NCBI RefSeq assembly: GCF_900115555.1
Contig: NZ_FOWX01000013.1
Span: 95,008 to 159,007 of the forward strand
Direction: 5' to 3'
From: Pseudomonas borbori
GTDB lineage: Bacteria > Pseudomonadota > Gammaproteobacteria > Pseudomonadales > Pseudomonadaceae
DNA: 64,000 nt
Part shown: positions 29,655 to 38,086 of the stretch, piece by piece
How the letters are laid out: every line of letters begins with the position of its first letter
Numbering within the stretch: the first letter of the stretch is position 1
The notes under the pieces: generated by a model
The model's input: the letters and a program-made list of their open reading frames with translations, nothing else
The model's database searches: none
What the model was told of the DNA's origin: nothing
Made by a program: the position numbers and the translations under genes

Positions 29655-29992
29655 CAAGCCGCTAGGCACAATTGCCTCCAATTTGCTGCGCGACAGCACG
29701 GCGTCTGAACGACGGGGGGATCTCCTACGCAGCCACGGTCATTTCCACGCAGGGTCTGCCACAGCTTGCGCGGTTGATGGCCTGCGGATTTGCGCCCTGA
29801 CAATGCACCATCCGTGCGCCCTGCACCGCCAAGACTCACCAAGCTGCTCATCGGGTAGCCTGGCAAAAGGGCTGAAGCCCAGTATTTTCAAGCCCTGCAA
29901 GCATCGTAATAAAACTGGCACACAGTCTGCATATGCTTAAGCAATCCCAGTTTCGGGGACCTTGGTACAGGCAGGCCGGGGATTCCCCTCTT
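29655..29992. other. Intergenic stretch with nothing recognised
   Basis: About 340 bases between the palindromic repeat and the small membrane protein gene. Open frames here are short and have no recognisable signature. A short self-complementary motif (GGGCTGAAGCCC near 29870) is the only visible structure. Confidence 0.4.
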
Positions 29993-30433
29993 TTATTCGT
30001 AGACCAGGCTGACCCTCAGCCGCCAGCGCCCGTCCAGCTCCTCGGCGTGCCACTCGCCGCGCAGCGGGCGGACCGCCACCACGCGCAACAGCAAGTCCCG
30101 CCCCTCGCGCCGCAGCCGCCAATTGACCACCTTGCCCTGCAGACGCAATTGCCCCTGCTGCTCGCGGCCCAGGCTCTCGACCCGCAGGAAAAACGCCCCC
30201 TCGATATGACCGGCACGCACCTTCGGCTCGACGTTGAACCACAGCTGCAACCCCTGCTCCGCCACCTCGACACTGGCCAGCCGCAGCGGGTCGGGCTGCA
30301 GCAAGCGACCGATCATCAGGCCGATCAGAAAACCGAACAGCGCCAGGGAGCCAATCACCCGCACCCAGGGACGCGGCCGCGGACCCGGATCAGGAGTAGA
30401 ATGCCGAGCGTCTTCAGGCTTGGAGCCGAGCAT
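29993..30433 (-). CDS. Hypothetical single-pass membrane protein
   Basis: A 146-residue protein with an arginine/proline-rich N-terminus, one transmembrane helix at about residues 26-45 (VIGSLALFGFLIGLMIGRLL) and a beta-rich soluble domain rich in paired charges and leucines, ending RLRVSLVYE. By the positive-inside rule the domain would face the periplasm. I do not recognise a family. The ATG at 30433 overlaps, in antiparallel, the ATG of trmL (bases 30432-30433 are shared), which is unusual; the true start may be a downstream GTG near the helix. Coding quality is good along the whole helix and domain, so the gene itself is likely real. Confidence 0.68.
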   Translation of the reverse strand: MLGSKPEDARHSTPDPGPRPRPWVRVIGSLALFGFLIGLMIGRLLQPDPLRLASVEVAEQGLQLWFNVEPKVRAGHIEGAFFLRVESLGREQQGQLRLQGKVVNWRLRREGRDLLLRVVAVRPLRGEWHAEELDGRWRLRVSLVYE

Positions 30434-30896
30434 GTTTCACGTGATCCTCTTTCAACCGGAAATTCCACCGAATACCGGCAACATTATCAGGCTCTGCGCC
30501 AACAGCGGCTGCCACCTGCACCTGATCGAGCCGCTGGGCTTCGAGCTGGACGACAAGCGCCTGCGCCGCGCCGGCCTCGACTACCACGAGTACGCCAGCC
30601 TGCAGCGCCATGCGGATCTGCCCAGCTGCCTGGAGAGTCTCGGCCAGCCGCGTGTCTTCGCCTTCACCACCAAAGGCGCCCAGCTCTATCACCAGGTGCG
30701 CTACCAGCCCGGCGACGCCTTCCTGTTCGGCCCGGAAAGCCGTGGCCTGCCCCAGGACATCCGTGATGGCCTGCCCGCCGAGCAGTGCCTGCGCTTGCCG
30801 ATGCGCGCAGGCTGTCGCAGCCTGAATTTGTCCAATACCGTGGCGGTGGCGGTCTACGAGGCCTGGCGCCAGCAGGACTTTGCCATGCCCGCCTGA
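30432..30896 (+). CDS. trmL: tRNA (cytidine34-2'-O)-methyltransferase TrmL
   Basis: Methylates the 2'-O of the wobble nucleotide in tRNA-Leu isoacceptors. The 154-residue SPOUT protein has the three SPOUT motifs: FQPEIPPNTGNIIRLCANSG (motif 1), LFGPESRGLP (motif 2) and LPMRAGCRSLNLSNTVAVAVYEA (motif 3), the last forming the trefoil knot that holds S-adenosylmethionine. Length and motif spacing fit TrmL closely. It is divergent from the small membrane protein with overlapping start codons. Confidence 0.95.
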   Translation: MFHVILFQPEIPPNTGNIIRLCANSGCHLHLIEPLGFELDDKRLRRAGLDYHEYASLQRHADLPSCLESLGQPRVFAFTTKGAQLYHQVRYQPGDAFLFGPESRGLPQDIRDGLPAEQCLRLPMRAGCRSLNLSNTVAVAVYEAWRQQDFAMPA

Positions 30897-30919
30897 GGCA
30901 ACGGCGCCATGCCGTCCTG

Positions 30920-31142
30920 CCAATAAAAGGCCATGTCCCAATGATGTGTTGCATGGGGGGTTCAGACCTGAACCCTTCTCGCAGAGGCGGCAATGGGTGG
31001 GGTGCGCCGTGCGCACCAACGCAGGCGACGAATCACTGGTACGCACGGCCTAGACGGCCCCGCGCACCCTACGGACCTAGGCCATCTCAAACTTAGTGAC
31101 GACAGCCGAACGCAACACGCTATTGGGACAGATCCAATAAAA
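30920..31142. repeat. MITE-like element between trmL and secB
   Basis: Imperfect terminal inverted repeats of 19 bases (TGTCCCAAT at 30934-30942 and ATTGGGACA at 31122-31130, then GTGTTGC/GCAACAC further in) bound about 197 bases. The 9-base word CCAATAAAA occurs just outside both ends (30920-30928 and 31134-31142), like a target duplication though offset by 3-5 bases. The interior contains a GGGTGCGCCGTGCGCACC stem-loop related to repeats at 39831 and 47197. No open frame of note. Confidence 0.5.
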
Positions 31143-31162
31143 AACGCCCCGTAGGGCGTTTT
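31137..31162 (-). terminator. Rho-independent terminator of secB
   Basis: Arms AAAACGCCC (31141-31149) and GGGCGTTTT (31154-31162) with a four-base loop; read leftwards it ends in T6. It lies about 20 bases beyond the secB stop. Confidence 0.9.
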
Positions 31163-31180
31163 CCAGACAGCCGCGCTGCC

Positions 31181-31672
31181 TCAGTGAGCCGGAGCCTGCT
31201 CGCCGGCCTGCTGCTGAATGCGCTGCAGCTCTTGCGCGTAGAGCGCGTCGAAGTTCACCGGCGCCAGCATCAGAGCCGGGAAGGAGCCACGCACCACCAG
31301 GCTGTCCAGGGTTTCGCGCGCGTACGGGAAGAGGATGTTCGGGCAGAACGCGCCCAGGGTGTGGCTCATGGAAGCGGCGTCCAGGCCCTTGACCAGGAAG
31401 ATCCCGGCTTGCTGGACTTCGGCGATGAAGGCAGTTTCCTCGCCATTCTTCACGGTGACCGAGAGGGTCAGCACCACTTCATGGAAGTCGCCATCGAGCG
31501 ACTTCTGCCGGGTGTTCAGGTCCAGGGCAACGCTCGGCGTCCATTCCTTGCGGAAAATTTCCGGGCTCTTCGGCGCCTCGAAGGACAGGTCGCGGACATA
31601 GATGCGCTGCAGGGAAAACTGCGGATTCTGTTCGCCCTGGGCGGCGGCGCCGTTGCTAGCTTGTTCAGTCAT
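31181..31672 (-). CDS. secB: Protein-export chaperone SecB
   Basis: Tetrameric cytoplasmic chaperone that holds preproteins unfolded and delivers them to SecA. The 163-residue protein has [22 protein letters not shown], the N-terminal strand motif, then [36 protein letters not shown], both diagnostic of SecB. It is followed by a strong terminator and preceded by grxC in the same direction, the usual rhodanese-grxC-secB order. Confidence 0.97.
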   Translation of the reverse strand: MTEQASNGAAAQGEQNPQFSLQRIYVRDLSFEAPKSPEIFRKEWTPSVALDLNTRQKSLDGDFHEVVLTLSVTVKNGEETAFIAEVQQAGIFLVKGLDAASMSHTLGAFCPNILFPYARETLDSLVVRGSFPALMLAPVNFDALYAQELQRIQQQAGEQAPAH

Positions 31673-31717
31673 GGCAAAGCCTTCTTGTCGTGGGTACTGA
31701 GTAGAAAAAGGAGAGTA

Positions 31718-31972
31718 CTAAGCCTCGAGCAGCGCATCCAGCTTACCCGCGCGCTCCAGGGCATACAGATCGTCGCAGCCACCAACATGGCTGCCACCGA
31801 TCCAGATCTGCGGCACCGAGGTCCGCTGCGCCTTGCGGGTCATCTCCGCGCGCAGCTCGGGCTGGCCGTCGACCTTGATTTCATCGAAGTTCACGCCCTT
31901 ATGGGCCAGTAACTGCTTGGCGCGCATGCAATAGGGGCACCAATCGCTGGAATAAATGACGACGGCAGGCAT
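31718..31972 (-). CDS. grxC: Glutaredoxin 3
   Basis: An 84-residue dithiol glutaredoxin. The redox motif CPYC is at residues 12-15, TSVPQIWIGG provides the cis-proline glutathione-binding loop, and GGCDDLYALERAG the C-terminal glutathione contact. It reduces protein and glutathione mixed disulphides in the cytoplasm. It begins one base before the rhodanese gene's stop region and lies upstream of secB, so the three genes likely form one transcript. Confidence 0.95.
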   Translation of the reverse strand: MPAVVIYSSDWCPYCMRAKQLLAHKGVNFDEIKVDGQPELRAEMTRKAQRTSVPQIWIGGSHVGGCDDLYALERAGKLDALLEA

Positions 31973-31973
31973 A

Positions 31974-32387
31974 TCACTTCACCAGTGGCAGGTTGTCGCC
32001 ACGCCAGCTGGCAATCCCGCCAGACAGCTTGGCCGCGTTGAAACCGGCTTTCTTCAGGTCACGGCTGACCGTTCCGGCGTGCTGGCCCATGGCATCGACC
32101 ACGACCAGGGTCTTGGCTTTGTGCTTTTCCAGCTCGGCGATGCGGCTGGCGACTTTTTCATAGGGGATGTGCAGGGCACCGACGATATGGCCGGCGGAGA
32201 AGTCCTTCTGCCCGCGTACATCCAGCACCAGGCCCTGCTCGCTGTTGATCAGGGCGGTCAGCTCGCGGCTGCTCAGGCTTTGCCCGCCTTTGCGCAGCTC
32301 GGTGAAGATCAGCAACGCCAGCAGAACAACGAACAATCCGCTCAATACATAGTGGGTAGTGGCAAATTCAATCAGATTGGCAAGCAT
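31974..32387 (-). CDS. Membrane-anchored rhodanese-like protein
   Basis: A 137-residue protein with one N-terminal transmembrane helix ([18 protein letters not shown]) and a rhodanese domain: the family segments [23 protein letters not shown] and [14 protein letters not shown] are clear. The active-site loop, however, reads [14 protein letters not shown], with Asp-Ala where the catalytic cysteine (C-x-x-G-x-R) should be, so sulphurtransferase activity is not expected; the domain may bind a partner instead. It is the first gene of the unit with grxC and secB and is divergent from gpmI. The start MLANLIEFA at 32387 is preferred over an upstream frame extension. Confidence 0.88.
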   Translation of the reverse strand: MLANLIEFATTHYVLSGLFVVLLALLIFTELRKGGQSLSSRELTALINSEQGLVLDVRGQKDFSAGHIVGALHIPYEKVASRIAELEKHKAKTLVVVDAMGQHAGTVSRDLKKAGFNAAKLSGGIASWRGDNLPLVK

Positions 32388-32527
32388 GTGGTGGTTCCGG
32401 GACGGTAAAATCCCGGCAGTATACACAGCCCCACAGGTCGGCCACACCCCGCCCTGCCGTGACGGATCCACCCCCAGGCCTTAAAATGCCCGGCCTTTTT
32501 GCCCTTCATGCACAGCGAGCCAGATTA

Positions 32528-34063
32528 ATGAGCGCCACGCCCAAACCTTTGGTCCTGATCATTCTCGACGGTTTCGGTCACAGTGACAGCACCGAATACA
32601 ACGCCATCCATGCCGCCCGCACTCCGGTCTACGACCAGTTGCGCGCCACCCAGCCGCACAGCCTGATCTCAGGCTCAGGTATGGACGTCGGCCTGCCGGA
32701 CGGGCAGATGGGCAATTCCGAGGTCGGCCACATGAACCTCGGCGCTGGCCGCGTGGTGTACCAGGACTTCACCCGGGTGACCAAGGCCATCCGCGACGGC
32801 GAGTTCTTCGACAATCCGGCGATCAGCGGCGCGGTGGATAGGGCGGTGAGCGCCGGCAAGGCCGTGCACATCCTCGGCCTGCTGTCCGACGGCGGCGTGC
32901 ACAGCCACCAGGATCATCTGGTCGCCATGGCCGAGTTGGCCGCCCAGCGCGGCGCCGAGAAGATCTACCTGCATGCCTTCCTCGACGGCCGCGACACCCC
33001 GCCGAAAAGCGCCCAGGCCTCCATCGAACTGCTCGACAGCACCTTCGCCCGGCTCGGCAAGGGCCGCATCGCCAGCCTGATCGGCCGCTACTTCGCCATG
33101 GACCGCGACAACCGCTGGGATCGCGTCGAGCAGGCCTACAACCTGATCGTCGACGGCCAGGGCCAGTTCAACGCCCCCAACGCGCTCGAAGGCCTGCAGG
33201 CCGCCTACGCTCGCGGCGAGAACGACGAGTTCGTCAAGGCCACCACCCTCGGCCAGCCGGTCAAGGTGGAAGACGGCGACGCCGTGGTGTTCATGAACTT
33301 CCGCGCCGACCGCGCCCGCGAACTGACCCGCGCCTTCGTCGAAGCCGATTTCCAGGAATTCCCGCGCGCGCGCCTGCCGCAACTGGCCGGCTTCGTCATG
33401 CTCACCCAGTACGCCGCGAACATTCCGGCGCCCAGCGCCTTCGCCCCCGCCAGCCTGACCAACGTGCTCGGCGAATACCTGGCGAAGAACGGCAAGACCC
33501 AGCTGCGCATCGCCGAAACCGAGAAGTACGCCCACGTCACCTTCTTCTTCTCCGGCGGACGCGAAGAGCCGTTCGAGGGCGAGGAGCGCATCCTGATTCC
33601 GTCGCCGAACGTCGCCACCTACGACCTGCAGCCCGAGATGAACGCTCCGCAGGTCACCGACCGGATCGTCGAGGCGATCGAGCAACAGCGTTACGACGTG
33701 ATCGTGGTCAACTACGCCAACGGCGACATGGTCGGCCACACCGGCGTGTTCGCCGCTGCGGTCAAGGCCGTGGAATGCCTGGACAGCTGCGTCGGGCGCA
33801 TAGTCGCGGCGCTGGACAAGGTCGGCGGCGAAGCCCTGATCACCGCCGACCACGGCAACGTCGAGCAGATGGAGGATGTCTGCACCGGCCAGGCGCACAC
33901 CGCCCATACCTGCGAACCGGTGCCCTTCATCTACGTCGGCAAGCGCCCGCTGAGCATGCGCGAAGGCGGCGTGCTGGCCGACGTGGCACCGACCATGCTG
34001 ACCCTGATGGGCCTGCCGATCCCGCAGGAAATGACTGGCACCAGCATCATTCAGCTGAAGTAG
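32528..34063 (+). CDS. gpmI: Phosphoglycerate mutase, cofactor-independent
   Basis: Interconverts 3- and 2-phosphoglycerate using two manganese ions. The 511-residue alkaline-phosphatase-superfamily enzyme has LIILDGFG (first metal site), [13 protein letters not shown] with the phosphorylated Ser64, the [12 protein letters not shown] insert and [10 protein letters not shown] plus [12 protein letters not shown] near the C-terminus. The ATG at 32528 gives the usual N-terminus. Its TAG stop lies inside the left terminal repeat of a palindromic element (34061-34324). Confidence 0.97.
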   Translation: MSATPKPLVLIILDGFGHSDSTEYNAIHAARTPVYDQLRATQPHSLISGSGMDVGLPDGQMGNSEVGHMNLGAGRVVYQDFTRVTKAIRDGEFFDNPAISGAVDRAVSAGKAVHILGLLSDGGVHSHQDHLVAMAELAAQRGAEKIYLHAFLDGRDTPPKSAQASIELLDSTFARLGKGRIASLIGRYFAMDRDNRWDRVEQAYNLIVDGQGQFNAPNALEGLQAAYARGENDEFVKATTLGQPVKVEDGDAVVFMNFRADRARELTRAFVEADFQEFPRARLPQLAGFVMLTQYAANIPAPSAFAPASLTNVLGEYLAKNGKTQLRIAETEKYAHVTFFFSGGREEPFEGEERILIPSPNVATYDLQPEMNAPQVTDRIVEAIEQQRYDVIVVNYANGDMVGHTGVFAAAVKAVECLDSCVGRIVAALDKVGGEALITADHGNVEQMEDVCTGQAHTAHTCEPVPFIYVGKRPLSMREGGVLADVAPTMLTLMGLPIPQEMTGTSIIQLK

Positions 34064-34324
34064 TGTCACGACAACGTTGAAATGTCTGTCAATCGCGGTC
34101 TCATCCATGTACCGCGATCCCTGTAGGGTGGGTTAGGCGCACGCTGCCGATAGCAATGAACCAGCAAGATCCGTTGCGCCGTAACCCACCATCAGCGCAA
34201 CGCAGGCATATCGCCTGGTGGGTTACGCGGCGCGCCACGATGGCGGTGCCTGATCCGCGCCGCTAACCTGGGCGGCCCCACCCACCCTACAGTGATCCGG
34301 CATTTCAGGATTGACACGACACTA
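34061..34324. repeat. MITE-like palindromic element after gpmI
   Basis: Imperfect terminal inverted repeats of about 28 bases (outermost TAGTGTC/GACACTA, with inner TGAAATG/CATTTCA) bound 264 bases. A second inverted pair, TGTAGGGTGGGT/ACCCACCCTACA, is nested inside, with a GTGGGTTACG-type core repeat between. The left end supplies the gpmI stop codon. No open reading frame of interest. The remainder of the gap to the next gene (34325-34474) shows nothing else. Confidence 0.55.
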
Positions 34325-34474
34325 GCCCGCATAGGTTGGGCCGAGCCCTGCGAAGCCCAACAACCCTGCAACCCCGGGACTGACAGCCGCGCCGAGCGGT
34401 CAACGCATCTTGCAGCTTGCCGCCGGATTTTTAGGCATACTAAGCCCGTCTCCCGCCCAGGTGTCGCCAGTACC

Positions 34475-35725
34475 ATGTTTCGCCTCCTAGCCCTGATGCT
34501 CCTCGCCTGCCTGCTGACTCCGGCCTTTGCCGACGAGAAAGCCGACGCCCAGAAACAGCTGGAAGCCGCCCGCAGCGATGTGGCCGAGCTGAAGAAGTTG
34601 CTGGAGCAGTTGCAGCAGGAAAAATCCGGGGTGCAGAAAGACCTGCGCAAGACCGAAACCGAAATGGGCGAGCTGGAAAAGCAGGTCAAGGAGCTGCAAA
34701 AAGGCCTGAAAGACGGCGAAGAGGAAATCCGGCGCCTCGACCAGGAGAAAAAAAAACTCCATGACGCACGCCTCGAGCAACAACGACTGATCGGCATTCA
34801 GGCCCGCGCCGCCTACCAGAGCGGCCGCCAGGAGTACCTGAAGCTGCTGCTGAATCAACAGAATCCGGAAAAATTCTCGCGCACCCTGACCTATTACGAC
34901 TACCTCAGCGAAGCGCGCATGGCGCAGTTGGCCATGTTCAACGAAACCTTGCGCCAGTTGGCCAACGTCGAGCAGGACATCGTCAAGCAGCAGAACCAAC
35001 TGCTGGAACAGAAAAGCAGCCTGGACGCTCGCACCGAGCGACTCGCCGAGGCGCGCAAGGAGCGCCAGCTGGCCCTGGGCAAACTCAACCAGGAATATTC
35101 CGCCCGCGACCACAAGCTCAAGGCCCGCCAGCAGGAGCAGGCGCAACTGGCCCGGGTGCTGAAGACCATCGAGGCAACCCTGGCCCGCCAGGCGCGGGAA
35201 GCCGAACAGGCCCGACAACGGGCCTTGATCGCCGCGCGCGAGCAACAGCGCAACAATACCGCAGCCGCCAGCAGCCCGGGCAGCGGCCCATTGGTCAGCA
35301 CCGGCAGCGGCCATGGCGGGCCTTTCGCCCAGGCGCGCGGCAAGTTGCCCTGGCCGGTCGATGGCCGCCTGGTCGCCCGCTACGGCACCCCGCGCGGCGC
35401 CGACGCGCGGACCAAGTGGGACGGCGTACTGATCGGCGCCAGTGCCGGCAGCCAGGTGCGTGCCGTGCATGGCGGCCGCGTGGTGTTCGCCGACTGGTTG
35501 CGCGGCGCCGGGCTTCTGGTCATTCTCGATCATGGCAATGGCTACCTGAGCCTGTACGGACACAACCAGAGCTTGCTCAGAGACGCCGGCGACCTGGTCA
35601 ATGCCGGCGAGCCCATCGCCACAGTCGGCACCAGCGGCGGGCAAGACACTCCCGCGCTGTATTTCGCGATTCGCCAGCAGGGCCGCCCCAGCGACCCTGC
35701 ACAATGGTGTCGCACGCAAGGATAA
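34475..35725 (+). CDS. EnvC-like murein hydrolase activator
   Basis: A 416-residue periplasmic protein: signal peptide (LLALMLLACLLTPAFA), a long coiled coil from about 22 to 260 rich in Glu, Lys, Leu and Gln, and a C-terminal LytM/M23 domain. In the LytM domain the HxGxD and HxH zinc motifs are not intact (KWDGVLIG replaces the first), which is the hallmark of the EnvC subgroup that activates AmiA/AmiB amidases for septal peptidoglycan splitting instead of cutting itself. It sits between gpmI and ctpA, the arrangement typical of gammaproteobacteria, 34 bases before ctpA. Confidence 0.9.
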   Translation: MFRLLALMLLACLLTPAFADEKADAQKQLEAARSDVAELKKLLEQLQQEKSGVQKDLRKTETEMGELEKQVKELQKGLKDGEEEIRRLDQEKKKLHDARLEQQRLIGIQARAAYQSGRQEYLKLLLNQQNPEKFSRTLTYYDYLSEARMAQLAMFNETLRQLANVEQDIVKQQNQLLEQKSSLDARTERLAEARKERQLALGKLNQEYSARDHKLKARQQEQAQLARVLKTIEATLARQAREAEQARQRALIAAREQQRNNTAAASSPGSGPLVSTGSGHGGPFAQARGKLPWPVDGRLVARYGTPRGADARTKWDGVLIGASAGSQVRAVHGGRVVFADWLRGAGLLVILDHGNGYLSLYGHNQSLLRDAGDLVNAGEPIATVGTSGGQDTPALYFAIRQQGRPSDPAQWCRTQG

Positions 35726-35759
35726 GCGCTGCGCTCACCTCTCTAGGAGTTAGTTCGAC

Positions 35760-37067
35760 ATGCCGCATCCGTCTCGCCTCACCTGTCTGGCCCTGGCTAT
35801 CGCCCTGCTCGGCGGCGCCCCTCTGTTGCAGGCCGCCGAAGCGCCGCCAGCGACGGCCGTCGCGAATGACAAGGCGCCGCTGCCGCTGGACGAACTGCGC
35901 ACCTTCGCCGAGGTCATGGATCGCATCAAGGCGGCCTATGTCGAACCCGTCAGCGACAAGACCCTGCTGGAAAACGCGATCAAGGGCATGCTCAGCAACC
36001 TCGACCCGCACTCCGCCTACCTCGACCCCGAAGCCTTCCGTGAGCTGCAGGAGAGCACCAGCGGCGAGTTCGGCGGCCTGGGCATCGAAGTCGGCATGGA
36101 GGATGGCTTCGTCAAGGTGGTATCGCCGATCGACGACACCCCGGCCTCGAAGGCCGGAATCCAGCCCGGCGACCTGATCGTCAAGATCGACGGCCAGCCG
36201 ACCAAGGGCCTGTCGATGCTCGAAGCAGTGGACAAGATGCGCGGCGCAGCCGGCAGCAAGATCCTCCTGACCCTGGTGCGCGAGGGCGGCAAACCCTTCG
36301 ACGTGGAGCTGACCCGGGCGGTGATCAAGGTCAGGAGCGTCAAGAGCCAGCTGCTCGACGACGGCTACGGCTATGTGCGCATCACCCAGTTCCAGGTCAA
36401 CAGCGGCGAGGAAGTCGGCAAGGCCTTGAACAAGCTGCGCAAGGACAACGGCAAGAAGCTGCGCGGCCTGGTACTGGATCTGCGCAACAACCCCGGTGGT
36501 GTCCTCCAGGCCGCGGTCGAGGTATCCGACCACTTCCTCAAGAAGGGTCTGATCGTCTACACCGAAGGGCGCATCGCCAACTCCGAATTGCGCTTCTCAG
36601 CCGACCCTGCGGATGCCAGCGAAGGCGTGCCCCTGGTGGTCCTGATCAATGGCGGCAGCGCTTCGGCCTCGGAAATCGTCGCCGGCGCCCTGCAGGATCA
36701 TAAACGCGCCGTGCTGATGGGCACCGACAGCTTCGGCAAGGGCTCGGTGCAGACGGTGCTGCCGCTGAACAACGACCGCGCCCTGAAACTCACCACCGCG
36801 CTGTACTACACGCCCAATGGCCGCTCGATCCAGGCTCAGGGCATAGTGCCGGACATCGAAGTGGCGCGCGCCAAGCTGACCCGCGAGCAGGACGATGAAA
36901 ATATCAAGGAAGCCGACCTGCAGGGGCACCTGGGCAACGGCAACGGCGGCGCGGACAGGCCCAGCCAGAGCAAAACCGGCCAGCCGGCCCGCCCACAGGA
37001 TGACGACTACCAACTGAGCCAGGCGCTCAACCTGCTCAAGGGCCTGAGCGTCACCCGCGGCGATTGA
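35760..37067 (+). CDS. ctpA: Carboxy-terminal processing protease CtpA
   Basis: S41-family serine protease of 435 residues that cleaves periplasmic proteins near the C-terminus; in Pseudomonas CtpA degrades peptidoglycan cross-link hydrolases. A signal peptide ends near ALLGGAPLLQAA. A PDZ domain spans about 97-180 (GGLGIEVGMEDG ... GDLIVKIDG). The catalytic part shows LRNNPGG, NGGSASASEIVAGAL with Ser302 and GTDSFGKGSVQ with Lys327, the Ser-Lys dyad. The C-terminus is a low-complexity glycine/glutamine-rich tail. Cotranscription with the EnvC-like gene is likely from the 34-base gap. Confidence 0.94.
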   Translation: MPHPSRLTCLALAIALLGGAPLLQAAEAPPATAVANDKAPLPLDELRTFAEVMDRIKAAYVEPVSDKTLLENAIKGMLSNLDPHSAYLDPEAFRELQESTSGEFGGLGIEVGMEDGFVKVVSPIDDTPASKAGIQPGDLIVKIDGQPTKGLSMLEAVDKMRGAAGSKILLTLVREGGKPFDVELTRAVIKVRSVKSQLLDDGYGYVRITQFQVNSGEEVGKALNKLRKDNGKKLRGLVLDLRNNPGGVLQAAVEVSDHFLKKGLIVYTEGRIANSELRFSADPADASEGVPLVVLINGGSASASEIVAGALQDHKRAVLMGTDSFGKGSVQTVLPLNNDRALKLTTALYYTPNGRSIQAQGIVPDIEVARAKLTREQDDENIKEADLQGHLGNGNGGADRPSQSKTGQPARPQDDDYQLSQALNLLKGLSVTRGD

Positions 37068-37092
37068 GTCCATCTGCTGCATTAAGCAGATT

Positions 37093-37167
37093 CTGTAGGA
37101 GCGGGGGGGGGGGGACGCCCAGTTCCATGCCCGCGAAACGCATCGCGGGCATGGCCCGCTCCTACAG
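37093..37167. repeat. REP doublet with a 12-G tract
   Basis: Inverted arms CTGTAGGAGCGGG and CCCGCTCCTACAG enclose CATGCCCGCGA/TCGCGGGCATG, the classical Pseudomonas REP doublet. The left arm is expanded by a run of twelve G (37103-37114), which may be a true hypervariable tract or a base-calling artefact. Confidence 0.85.
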
Positions 37168-37207
37168 GTGGCTCATCACAGCCCAACAAGCGTACATATA
37201 ACCAGCA

Positions 37208-37241
37208 AAAGCCCGGCCTTGATCACTCAGGGCCGGGCTTT
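37208..37241. terminator. Bidirectional terminator between ctpA and binding-protein gene
   Basis: Arms AAAGCCCGGCC (37208-37218) and GGCCGGGCTTT (37231-37241) with a 12-base loop, flanked by A-rich and T-rich sequence. It sits just beyond the stop of the leftward binding-protein gene and can also serve the rightward ctpA transcript. Confidence 0.88.
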
Positions 37242-37255
37242 CTTAACACTTGGAA

Positions 37256-38011
37256 CTACAGATAACTGTTGGTCATCTCCTCGACGAAGCCTTCGCTGCG
37301 CAGCTCGTCCAGCGCCTTCTGCAGGCGCTGCACCACCTCGTCCGGGGTGTCCTTGTTCAGCGCCAGGTAGAGTTCGGCCTCGTTGAAACGCAACACTGTG
37401 GTCAGGCCGCTGACGCCTTCCTGCTTGGCCAGATAGCGGCCGACCGGATCGGTGGTGGCCCACAGGTCGATCTGCCCCTTGATCAGCTTCTGCACGTTCT
37501 GCTGGTCACGCAGCGCATTGATCGGCTGCAGCCCCTGGCTTTCCAGGTGCTGGCTGACCGCATCGTTCTTGTAGGCGCCGACCTTGTATTGCCCAGCCTC
37601 CTTCAGGCTCGCCACACTGAGGTTGTTGCCTGGCGCGGCCAGCAGCACCCAGCCGGTGTTGGCAATCGGCCCCACCCACTTGAACAGCGGCTGGCGCTCC
37701 GGGGTGAAGGTGGTGGAGAACAAGCCATAGTTGGGCTTGTCCAGGGTCAGGCGGTACAGCCGATCCCAGGGAAAACGCAGACTCAGGCTGTAATCGATAT
37801 TGGCGCGCTTGAACATGGCCCGGATGATCTCGGCGCTGATCCCGTCGATACCGTCGTCACGGGCGAAGTTCTTGTCGTCGACCGACATATTGAACGGCGG
37901 GAAATTCTCGGTCAGCAGCACCACCCTGTAGCCATAGGGCAACTCGGCATGGGCCGCGCAGGCACTGAACAGAAGGCCGAACAACAGACTGCTTTTTATG
38001 ATTTTCAACAT
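37256..38011 (-). CDS. Periplasmic solute-binding protein, paralogue 1
   Basis: A 251-residue family 3 (amino-acid type) solute-binding protein. Signal peptide SLLFGLLFSACAAHA; then YRVVLLTENFPPFNM, the strand-loop opening typical of SBP_bac_3, and LKEAGQYKVGAYKNDAVSQHL plus GQIDLWATTDPVGRYLAKQEG. It closely resembles the next gene in length and sequence. No permease or ATPase lies nearby, so it may be an orphan receptor or serve a transporter elsewhere. The ligand is unknown. The ATG at 38011 is chosen at the signal peptide. Confidence 0.88.
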   Translation of the reverse strand: MLKIIKSSLLFGLLFSACAAHAELPYGYRVVLLTENFPPFNMSVDDKNFARDDGIDGISAEIIRAMFKRANIDYSLSLRFPWDRLYRLTLDKPNYGLFSTTFTPERQPLFKWVGPIANTGWVLLAAPGNNLSVASLKEAGQYKVGAYKNDAVSQHLESQGLQPINALRDQQNVQKLIKGQIDLWATTDPVGRYLAKQEGVSGLTTVLRFNEAELYLALNKDTPDEVVQRLQKALDELRSEGFVEEMTNSYL

Positions 38012-38086
38012 TAGTCTTCCCGCTCGCATGGGTGGTGATTATGGCTAGCGACAGCCCGGCTCGTGGCCAGCCTGCTGAGTCCCGTT

